Origin: Deltaproteobacteria bacterium
Lineage (GTDB): Bacteria > Myxococcota_A > UBA9160 > JAFDET01
Length of the DNA stretch: 5,088 nt
Direction of reading: 5' to 3'
NCBI GenBank assembly: GCA_019310195.1
Contig: JAFDET010000241.1
Span: forward strand, 1 to 5,088
The notes beneath the pieces were generated by a model that did no database searches, was not told where the DNA came from, and was given only the letters and a program-made list of their open reading frames with translations. Both the position numbers and the translations under genes were made by a program. Shown here one piece after another: positions 1 through 5,088 of the stretch (its first letter is position 1; every line of letters begins with the position of its first letter).

Positions 1-1222
1 TGGCAGGGTCGTGCGGGTGGCGCGGGGGCCGGCCCCCACGCCCGCCCTGGCGCGGGCCGTGCGCCGCGACGGCGCGGCGGCCGCCCTGGTCTTCACGGCC
101 AGCCACAACGCCGCCTGGGACCACGGGCTGAAGGTCCTGGATGGGCGCGGTGCGAGCGCCGCGCCGGCGGTCACCGGAGTCATCGAGCGGGCTGCCGCCG
201 AGGCGCTGGCCTCTTCGCTGGAGCCTCCCGCTTCGCGCGTCGAGCGCGGCGTCGACCTGTTGGGCCCGTACCGTGCCGACCTGCGGGGTGCGCTGTCCGG
301 GTCCTTGGACGGGTTGGGCGTTGCCTACGACGCCATGCATGGGGCGGCTGCCGGTGTGCTGGATGCGGTGCTACGCGAGGCCGGGGCGCGGCTGCGGGTG
401 CTGCGGGTCGAGCCCGACCTGCGCTTCGGAGGCTCGGTGCCCGACCCCACACCCGCGCGCCTGGCTGCGCTGCGGAGGGCGGTGGCCTCGGACCCACGCT
501 GCAGCCTGGGTCTCGCCAGCGATGGCGACGGCGACCGCTACGCCGTCGTGGACGAGGCCGGGCGCTGCATCTCCGAGAGCCAGGCGCTGGCGCTGTTGGT
601 CGACCACCTGGCGCGCAGCGGCCGGGTGCGGGTGGGCGTGGCGATCTCCCTGGCCACGGGCTCCCTGGTGGAGCGTGTGGCGCGCCACCACGGGATGACG
701 GTGGAACGGGTTCCGATCGGCTTCAAGTACATGGCCGACGCGCTGGCCGCCGGCACGGTCGACGTGGCGGGTGAGGAGTCCGGCGGCTTTGCCCTGGGTG
801 CGTTCTCGTTGGACAAGGACGGCATGCTCGCCGGCACGCTGCTGGCGGAGATGGCGACGCGCGAGCCCTTGGGGCGGACCCTGCGCCGCCTGGAGCGGCG
901 CTTCGGGCGCCTGGCCAGCGGGCGCCGCGCGCTTCCGGCGGACCCGGTCGCAAGCGAATCCCTCGAGCGCCTGCGCGAGCGCCCGCCGCAGCGGCTGGCC
1001 AGTGGTGCGGTGCGCGCGGTGGATGTCCGCGACGGGCTGCGCCTCGAGCTGGAGGACGGCTTTCTCATGCTGCGGCGCTCGGGTACCGAGGGCGTGCTCC
1101 GGGTCTACGCGGAGGCGCCCTCTGCCCGCGGCCTGGCGCGTCGCCTGGGGGAGGGCGAGCGGCTGCTGCGCGCGCGTGGACACGGCTGCCCGGGGAGGAT
1201 ACTCTCCACGGCTAAGGCTTGA
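1..1222 (+). CDS. Alpha-D-phosphohexomutase (phosphoglucomutase/phosphomannomutase type), 5' end missing
   Basis: This cytoplasmic enzyme interconverts hexose 1- and 6-phosphates (glucose and/or mannose) through a phosphoserine. Reading starts at base 2 and stays open to the TGA at 1220-1222. Numbering from the GTG at 11, four signatures occur in order: the phosphoserine loop TASHN (Ser31, codon 101-103), the metal-binding DGDGDR (residues 171-176, bases 521-538), the sugar-binding GEESGG (254-259, bases 770-787) and the phosphate-binding RRSGTEG (355-361, bases 1073-1093). The catalytic serine usually lies near residue 100 in a protein of about 460 residues, so roughly 70 residues are missing upstream and the GTG at 11 is probably internal. 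DGDGDR with GEESGG favours PGM/PMM over phosphoglucosamine mutase, which normally has DGDADR. Glucose versus mannose preference cannot be read. Oddity: TASHN is followed by AAWDHG, where the family usually has PxxYNG. The four-motif set argues for a working enzyme. Confidence 0.92.
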   Translation, partial: GRVVRVARGPAPTPALARAVRRDGAAAALVFTASHNAAWDHGLKVLDGRGASAAPAVTGVIERAAAEALASSLEPPASRVERGVDLLGPYRADLRGALSGSLDGLGVAYDAMHGAAAGVLDAVLREAGARLRVLRVEPDLRFGGSVPDPTPARLAALRRAVASDPRCSLGLASDGDGDRYAVVDEAGRCISESQALALLVDHLARSGRVRVGVAISLATGSLVERVARHHGMTVERVPIGFKYMADALAAGTVDVAGEESGGFALGAFSLDKDGMLAGTLLAEMATREPLGRTLRRLERRFGRLASGRRALPADPVASESLERLRERPPQRLASGAVRAVDVRDGLRLELEDGFLMLRRSGTEGVLRVYAEAPSARGLARRLGEGERLLRARGHGCPGRILSTAKA

Positions 1223-1238
1223 TTTTTCAAGGGTTTTC

Positions 1239-1243
1239 AGGGG
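1239..1243 (+). promoter_or_regulatory. Ribosome-binding site of coaBC
   Basis: AGGGG lies 8 bases before the ATG at 1252. It decides the start: the same frame is open from a TTG at 1219, which overlaps the upstream stop. That TTG has no well-placed purine tract, and it would add 11 residues that do not resemble the usual CoaBC N-terminus. Confidence 0.6.
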
Positions 1244-1251
1244 CGCAACGG

Positions 1252-2460
1252 ATGTCGCAGGGCCGTGTGTTGCTCGCCGTGAGCGGCGGGATCGCAGCCT
1301 ACAAGATCCCGGACCTGATCCGGGCCCTGAAGCGCGCCGGCCATTCGGTGCGCTGCGCCCTGACCCCGGCGGCCGGCCGCTTCGTCACGCCGCTCACGCT
1401 CCAGACTCTTTCGGGCGAGGCCGTGCGCAGCGAGCTGTTCGACCCGGCCGAGGAGGGCCAGATCGATCACGTGGCCCTGGCCGATTGGGCCGACGTGGTC
1501 GTGGTGGCTCCGGCCACGGCGCATCTGCTGGCCCGCATGGCCCACGGGCTCGCCGATGAGCTGGTGACCACGTTGCTGTTGGCGACGCGAGCACCGGTCC
1601 TCGTGGCGCCCGCCATGAACGTGAACATGTGGGAGAACCCGGCCACCCGGGAGAACTGCGAACGGCTGCGCGCGCGCGGCGTCTGGTTCGTGGGGCCCGA
1701 GTCCGGCTTGCTCGCCTGCGGCTGGGAAGGCGAGGGCCGCATGGCCGAGCCCGCCGCCATCGCCGATGCGGTGGAGCGGGTGCTGGCGCCGCCGAGCTTG
1801 CGGGGCGAGACGCTTCTGGTCACGGCCGGCGGCACCCGCGAGCCCCTGGATGCGGTGCGGGCGCTCACCAACCGTTCGTCGGGCAAGATGGGTTTCGCCG
1901 TGGCCCGCGAAGCGGCACGGCGCGGCGCCGAGGTGGTGCTGGTGGCGGGGCCGTCGGCACTGGAGACGCCGCCCGGTGTCGAGCGCGTCGATGTGGAGAC
2001 GGCTCTCGAGATGCGCGAGGCCGTCTTCCGGGCGCTGCCCCGGGCCGGCGTCGTGGTGATGACGGCCGCAGTGGCGGACTTCCGTCCGGCGCAGCGGGAG
2101 CAGCACAAGATCAAGAAGGAGGACCTCGCGGAGGACGCCGGCCTCACCCTGGAGCTGGTCCGCAATCCGGACATTCTCGCGGAGGTGTGCCGCACGCCGG
2201 GTACGCGTACCGTGGTGGGCTTCGCGGCCGAGAGCCGGGACGTGATCGAGGCGGCACGACGCAAGCTGCGCCGCAAGGGCTGCGACCTGCTGGTGGCCAA
2301 CGACGTCTCGCGGACCGATGCCGGGTTCGACACCGACACCAACGCCGTCTCGTTCGTCTGGCCGGGAGGCGACGTGGAGGAGCTGCCGCTGCTTTCCAAG
2401 GCGCAGGTGGCTGCGCATCTGCTGGATCGCGTCGAGAAGCTACGCGAGGAGCGCGCATGA
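1252..2460 (+). CDS. coaBC: Bifunctional phosphopantothenoylcysteine decarboxylase / phosphopantothenate-cysteine ligase
   Basis: This cytoplasmic flavoenzyme carries out two consecutive steps of coenzyme A synthesis: CTP-dependent joining of cysteine to 4'-phosphopantothenate (CoaB, C-terminal), then FMN-dependent decarboxylation to 4'-phosphopantetheine (CoaC, N-terminal). The 402-residue length is typical of the fused enzyme. In the CoaC half (about 1-180) I see the flavin-binding SGGIAAYK (11-18), the catalytic histidine in IDHVALADWAD (His73), PAMNVNMW (120-127, Asn123) and the substrate-clamp motif ACGWEGEGRM (Cys156). In the CoaB half (about 185-400) I see TAGGTREPLD (191-200), TNRSSGKMG (206-214, Asn207), KIKK (286-289), VGFAAES (322-328) and ANDVS (349-353). 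These match the known E. coli Dfp residues His75, Asn125, Cys158, Asn210 and Lys289 with a small offset. Every key residue appears present. Its last codons overlap the next gene's ATG (ATGA, 2457-2460), which suggests co-translation. Confidence 0.97.
   Translation: MSQGRVLLAVSGGIAAYKIPDLIRALKRAGHSVRCALTPAAGRFVTPLTLQTLSGEAVRSELFDPAEEGQIDHVALADWADVVVVAPATAHLLARMAHGLADELVTTLLLATRAPVLVAPAMNVNMWENPATRENCERLRARGVWFVGPESGLLACGWEGEGRMAEPAAIADAVERVLAPPSLRGETLLVTAGGTREPLDAVRALTNRSSGKMGFAVAREAARRGAEVVLVAGPSALETPPGVERVDVETALEMREAVFRALPRAGVVVMTAAVADFRPAQREQHKIKKEDLAEDAGLTLELVRNPDILAEVCRTPGTRTVVGFAAESRDVIEAARRKLRRKGCDLLVANDVSRTDAGFDTDTNAVSFVWPGGDVEELPLLSKAQVAAHLLDRVEKLREERA
2446..2451 (+). promoter_or_regulatory. 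Ribosome-binding site of the NfeD-type gene, inside the coaBC 3' end
   Basis: GAGGAG lies 5 bases before the ATG at 2457 and is embedded in the last codons of coaBC. With the ATGA stop/start overlap it supports re-initiation by ribosomes finishing coaBC, and it fixes the start just before a clear signal peptide. Confidence 0.6.
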
Positions 2461-3776
2461 GGTCCATCCGGGCGGCGGCTCTGCTCGCCGTCCTCCTGCT
2501 GGCCGCAGCCCCGGTTCGGGCGGCCCACGTCAACGTGGTCACGGTGGACGGGTCCATCAACCCGGCGGTCTCGGACTACCTGGTCCGGGCGATCGAACGC
2601 AGCGGCGACGAGGGGGCCGAGGCGCTGCTGCTGGAGCTCGATACCCCGGGCGGACTCGTGGCGTCCACCAAGGACATCATCCAGGCCATGCTCAACGCCC
2701 GGGTCCCGGTGATCGTCTACGTCTCTCCCCACGGCGCCTGGGCGGGATCCGCCGGCGCCTTCATCACCCTGGCGGGCCACGTGGCCGCCATGGCGCCGGG
2801 AACCAGCATCGGGGCGGCGCATCCCGTGTCCATCGGCGCGCCAGGCGGCGGCGGCAAGAAAGAAGAGGGCGCTCGGGACTACGCGGCCGAGAAGGCCGAG
2901 AACTTCATGGCCGCCTTCATCGAGTCGATCGCCAAGCAGCGGGACCGGAATTTCGAATGGGCGGAGAAGGCCGTACGCGAGTCGGTGGCGATCCCCCAGG
3001 ACGAGGCCCTGGAGCTGAACGTGATCGACCTGGTGGCGACCAGCCGCGCGGAGCTCTTCGAGGCGATCGAAGGGCGCGAGGTCAAGCTGGCGTCGGGAGA
3101 GGTCCGCACGCTGCAGCTCCGCGAGGCGACGGTGGTCGAGATCCCCATGAGCGCCCTGAACAGCTTCCTCGACATCCTGTCCACGCCGGACATCGCCATG
3201 CTCCTGATCTTTGCGGGCATGCTGGGCCTGTACGTTGAGTTCACCCAGCCGGGCGTGATCGTTCCCGGCGTGGCCGGGGCCGTCTGCCTGGTGCTCGGCT
3301 TCGTCTCGCTCCAGATCATCCCGTTCTCCTGGTTCGGCCTGCTGCTCATGGCCAGCGGGCTGGGCATGCTGGCGCTGGAGATCTTCATCACCTCCTATGG
3401 CCTGCTCTTCGCCGGGGGGGTGGCCTGCCTGCTGCTGGGAGGCTCCATGCTCTTCGATCTGCCCGAAGCCAGCGACCTGAACGTTTCCTTCTGGTCGGTC
3501 CTGGTTCCCGCGGTGTCGGCGCTGGCGCTCTTCGCGGGAATCGTCATCGTACTGGTGGGCGGGAGCCTGGGGCGCCCGCAGGTGGCGGGGATCCATGAGC
3601 TGGTGGGCATGGTGGGGCGGGCCCGGTCAGCGCTGGACCCCGAAGGGGCGGTCTTCGTGCGCGGCGAGTTCTGGAACGCCCGCGCCGCGGAGCCGATCGC
3701 GGAGGGCGAGCGCGTCGAGGTGACGGCGGTCCAAGGGCTTGAGCTGCGGGTACGGCGGGCGCCGGACCCGGTCTGA
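2457..3776 (+). CDS. NfeD-family membrane-bound serine protease (ClpP-like domain, membrane region, OB-fold)
   Basis: This 439-residue protein has the long NfeD (NfeD1b) architecture. Residues 1-22 form a signal peptide with likely cleavage after VRA. Residues about 24-235 form a ClpP/SppA-like protease domain, with LDTPGG (61-66) as the oxyanion-side motif and GSAGA holding the probable nucleophile Ser98 (codon 2748-2750). Lys146 in EKAEN is the best candidate for the general base, by comparison with the Ser-Lys dyad known from the Pyrococcus horikoshii homologue PH1510. Hydrophobic segments lie at about 246-261, 268-286, 292-311, 313-333 and 346-368. The C-terminal part (about 376-435) is the small beta-rich NfeD OB-fold. 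The protease domain should lie outside the cytoplasmic membrane. The next gene encodes a slipin, the usual partner, and the archaeal pair is known as protease and substrate. The glycine-rich stretch at 130-133 before KKEEG is probably a flexible loop. The family assignment is firm; the in vivo substrate is inferred. Confidence 0.95.
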   Translation: MRSIRAAALLAVLLLAAAPVRAAHVNVVTVDGSINPAVSDYLVRAIERSGDEGAEALLLELDTPGGLVASTKDIIQAMLNARVPVIVYVSPHGAWAGSAGAFITLAGHVAAMAPGTSIGAAHPVSIGAPGGGGKKEEGARDYAAEKAENFMAAFIESIAKQRDRNFEWAEKAVRESVAIPQDEALELNVIDLVATSRAELFEAIEGREVKLASGEVRTLQLREATVVEIPMSALNSFLDILSTPDIAMLLIFAGMLGLYVEFTQPGVIVPGVAGAVCLVLGFVSLQIIPFSWFGLLLMASGLGMLALEIFITSYGLLFAGGVACLLLGGSMLFDLPEASDLNVSFWSVLVPAVSALALFAGIVIVLVGGSLGRPQVAGIHELVGMVGRARSALDPEGAVFVRGEFWNARAAEPIAEGERVEVTAVQGLELRVRRAPDPV

Positions 3777-3782
3777 ACAGTC

Positions 3783-3796
3783 CGGGCGCTGGCCCG
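3783..3796 (+). other. Small intergenic hairpin before the slipin gene
   Basis: CGGGC (3783-3787) and GCCCG (3792-3796) can pair around the loop GCTG in the 32-base gap between the NfeD-type and slipin genes. It ends two bases before the AGGAGG ribosome-binding site. No T-run follows, so it is not an intrinsic terminator. It could affect translation or mRNA stability, or be chance in GC-rich sequence. Confidence 0.25.
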
Positions 3797-3798
3797 AG

Positions 3799-3806
3799 AG
3801 GAGGAG
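3799..3806 (+). promoter_or_regulatory. Strong ribosome-binding site of the slipin gene
   Basis: AGGAGGAG lies within a longer purine run immediately before the ATG at 3809. AGGAGG itself (3799-3804) is 4 bases from the start, and the second GGAG (3803-3806) is 2 bases away. It is the best ribosome-binding site in the window, suggesting the slipin may be made in excess of its protease partner. Confidence 0.65.
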
Positions 3807-3808
3807 AG

Positions 3809-4570
3809 ATGGTTTCTGCACCGATTCTGATCTTTGCGGTCTTCGCGATCGTGCTGCTGTTCGCGTGTATTCGCATCATCACCGAGTATGAACGCGGCGT
3901 GGTGTTCCGGCTGGGGCGCTTCAACCGCGTCATGCAGGCCGGCCTGAACCTGATGATCCCCGGCGTCGAGCGCATGGTGAAGATCAGCCTGCGCGAGGTG
4001 GTGATGGACGTGCCGGCCCAGGAGGTCATCACCCGGGACAACGTGTCGGTCAAGGTGAACGCGGTGCTCTACTTCCGCGTGCTGCACCCGGAGAAGGCCG
4101 TGATCCAGGTGGAGAACTACCTGTACGGCACCTCCCAGCTGGCCCAGACCACCTTGCGCAGCATCTGCGGCCAGGCCGAGCTGGACGAGCTTCTGGCCGA
4201 ACGCGAAGACGTCAACCACAAGCTTCAGGAGATCATCGACCTCCAGACGGAGCCGTGGGGCGTCAAGGTGCGGGCCGTGGAGGTCAAGCAGATCGACCTG
4301 CCCGTGGACATGCAGCGGGCCATGGCGCGGCAGGCCGAGGCCGAGCGTGAGAAGCGCTCCAAGATCATCCACGCCGAGGGCGAGTTCCAGGCCTCCCAGC
4401 GCCTGGCCGAGGCGGCGGGGGTCCTGGCGGAGGAGCCGATCGCGATCCAGCTGCGCTACCTGCAGACGCTCTCCGAAATCGCCACGGAGAACAACTCGAC
4501 CATCGCCTTCCCGATCCCCATCGACGTGTTCCGGTCGTTCTACGAGGGTGGCAAGGGAAGCGGGAGCTAG
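3809..4570 (+). CDS. Slipin (stomatin-like SPFH/band 7 membrane protein)
   Basis: This 253-residue protein is a prokaryotic stomatin, a membrane-anchored oligomer-forming scaffold thought to organise membrane microdomains and protein turnover. Residues 5-24 form one N-terminal hydrophobic anchor. The SPFH/band 7 domain follows (about 25-175): YERGVVFRLGRF (27-38), AGLNLMIPGVE (44-54), VPAQEVITRDNVSVKVNAV (68-86), TTLRSICGQAELDELL (114-129) and EPWGVKVRAVE (148-158). Residues about 165-205 (MARQAEAEREKRSKI and on) form a charged, alanine-rich helix typical of the coiled coil used in oligomerisation. The C-terminal segment around IAFPIPIDVF (232-241) is the family's hydrophobic tail, the region cut by the NfeD-type protease in the archaeal pair. 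Length and motif order match P. horikoshii PH1511-type slipins. It sits between an NfeD-type protease gene and an HflK-like gene, the first partner being the standard one. Nothing looks broken. HflC is ruled out by the strong slipin signatures and the short length. Confidence 0.95.
   Translation: MVSAPILIFAVFAIVLLFACIRIITEYERGVVFRLGRFNRVMQAGLNLMIPGVERMVKISLREVVMDVPAQEVITRDNVSVKVNAVLYFRVLHPEKAVIQVENYLYGTSQLAQTTLRSICGQAELDELLAEREDVNHKLQEIIDLQTEPWGVKVRAVEVKQIDLPVDMQRAMARQAEAEREKRSKIIHAEGEFQASQRLAEAAGVLAEEPIAIQLRYLQTLSEIATENNSTIAFPIPIDVFRSFYEGGKGSGS
4562..4566 (+). promoter_or_regulatory. Ribosome-binding site of the HflK-like gene, inside the slipin 3' end
   Basis: GGGAG lies 7 bases before the ATG at 4574, within the last slipin codons. 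It supports this start and tight translational linkage: only three bases separate the slipin stop from the next ATG. Confidence 0.5.
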
Positions 4571-4573
4571 CGA

Positions 4574-5088
4574 ATGGCCCGTGAGCCGGAGAGCTTGCCG
4601 CCCGACGAAACCGTTCGCCGGCAGGTGGGCCGCACGGTGGCCAACACCTTCGCCGTGCTGGTCTCTCTGGGCGTGCTGGGTGCGTGGGCCTACTTCGGGC
4701 TCTACCAGGTCGATCCGGGCGAGAACGCCGTGATCCTGCGGCTGGGGCGCTACAGCCGAACGCTGACGTCGCCGGGGCTCAAGTGGCACTGGCCCCCGCC
4801 CCTGGAAACCCACGACATCGTCAGCGTGGAGTCCATCGAGAAGGAGGCGTTCGGCTACCGAGGCGAGGGCGAGGCGTCCCAGGAGCAGCAGCTCGAAGGA
4901 ACCGTCCAGACCCGCGACAACAACATCGTGCACATCGGCTTCGTGGTGCAGTACCGGGTCAAGGACGCATTCTTCTCCCGCTACCGGGTGGCCGACCCGC
5001 GCAGCTCCCTGCGCGATTCGGCCCAGGCCGCCATCCGGGAGGTCATCGGGCGAACGCCCATCGACGGCGTGCTCTCGGAGCTGCGCGG
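4574..5088 (+). CDS. hflK: HflK-like SPFH membrane protein, 3' end beyond the window
   Basis: The frame is open from the ATG at 4574 to the window end (171 complete codons). In characterised bacteria HflK pairs with HflC in a large membrane complex that encloses the FtsH protease and modulates membrane-protein degradation. Here a short polar N-terminus (1-20) is followed by one membrane anchor (about 22-44) and then an SPFH domain: VDPGENAVILRLGRYSR (46-62), SPGLKWHWPPPLE (66-78), TRDNNIVHIGFVVQYRVKD (113-131), DPRSSLRDSAQAAIREVIGR (141-160) and PIDGVLSELR (162-171). The PGLKWHWP, QYRVKD and SLRDSAQAAIREVIG elements resemble HflK rather than HflC or slipin. Unlike the E. coli protein, there is no long Gly/Pro-rich cytoplasmic tail before the anchor. 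Two SPFH genes in tandem suggest a shared membrane-quality-control role, and an hflC gene is expected next. A divergent SPFH protein named HflK only by similarity remains possible because the C-terminal half is not visible. Confidence 0.87.
   Translation, partial: MAREPESLPPDETVRRQVGRTVANTFAVLVSLGVLGAWAYFGLYQVDPGENAVILRLGRYSRTLTSPGLKWHWPPPLETHDIVSVESIEKEAFGYRGEGEASQEQQLEGTVQTRDNNIVHIGFVVQYRVKDAFFSRYRVADPRSSLRDSAQAAIREVIGRTPIDGVLSELR

Noticed and set aside
141..698. Open frame in another + frame inside the phosphohexomutase gene
   Set aside because: It is Arg/Pro/Trp-rich, has no domain, and is fully contained in a gene with four active-site motifs.
1218..1231. Possible intrinsic terminator after the phosphohexomutase gene
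   Set aside because: The stem is only 5 bp and mostly A/T, and the T residues lie in the loop rather than in a run after the stem.
1219..1251. TTG start of coaBC overlapping the phosphohexomutase stop
   Set aside because: It adds 11 atypical residues and lacks a properly spaced ribosome-binding site. The ATG at 1252 has AGGGG 8 bases upstream and gives a typical CoaBC N-terminus.
1629..2456. Upstream in-frame extension of the NfeD-type protein
   Set aside because: The added residues are Gly/Arg/Ala-rich out-of-frame coaBC sequence. The ATG at 2457 has a good ribosome-binding site and starts a clear signal peptide.
1467..3596. A 709-codon open frame on the minus strand opposite coaBC and the NfeD-type gene
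   Set aside because: Its translation is low-complexity Arg/Gly/His/Gln/Asp-rich and matches no family I know, while the + strand here carries two complete, motif-rich genes. Long antisense frames are expected in GC-rich coding DNA.
3395..4933. A 512-codon minus-strand open frame opposite the NfeD-type, slipin and hflK genes
   Set aside because: It is rich in Leu, His, Asp and Gln with no recognisable domain and lies wholly opposite three well-supported genes, so it is a shadow frame.
1..5088. Mobile element, CRISPR, tRNA or defence-system content
   Set aside because: I saw no repeat array, terminal inverted repeats, transposase motifs or tRNA-like fold. Nearly every base lies in five housekeeping-type genes.

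Overview
The window is a GC-rich (by eye about 70% G+C), densely coding bacterial chromosome segment. All genes are on the + strand with very short gaps. It holds five protein genes, two of them cut by the window edges: a phosphohexomutase (5' end missing), coaBC, an NfeD-type membrane protease, a stomatin-like slipin, and an HflK-like SPFH protein (3' end missing). I see no RNA gene, mobile element, CRISPR array or large repeat. Signal-peptide use, G/C-ending third codon positions and an HflK homologue suggest a Gram-negative, probably proteobacterial or deltaproteobacterial-type organism. The sequence does not fix the lineage.

Layout: 1-1222 encodes an alpha-D-phosphohexomutase with all four family signatures. 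A 29-base gap with a small T-rich pocket precedes coaBC (1252-2460), the bifunctional enzyme that turns phosphopantothenate into phosphopantetheine for coenzyme A synthesis. coaBC overlaps the next start codon in an ATGA, which suggests translational coupling to the NfeD-type protease gene (2457-3776). After 32 bases comes the slipin gene (3809-4570) behind a strong purine-rich ribosome-binding site. Three bases after its stop comes the HflK-like gene (4574 to the window end).

The right half is a membrane-quality-control block. The NfeD protease plus slipin pair matches a well-known conserved gene pair whose archaeal version has been studied biochemically (a slipin cleaved by its partner protease). 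The following HflK homologue belongs to the same SPFH superfamily, and in other bacteria HflK works with HflC around the FtsH protease; hflC would be expected just beyond the window. The left half is central metabolism (sugar phosphates and coenzyme A). The close spacing suggests a single transcription unit at least from coaBC onward, but no confident promoter or terminator is visible.

Most of the window is ordinary housekeeping sequence. The points most worth checking are the coupling of coaBC to the NfeD/slipin/HflK block, the changed residues next to the catalytic serine of the phosphohexomutase, and the unusual N-terminus of the HflK homologue. I found no convincing undescribed system.
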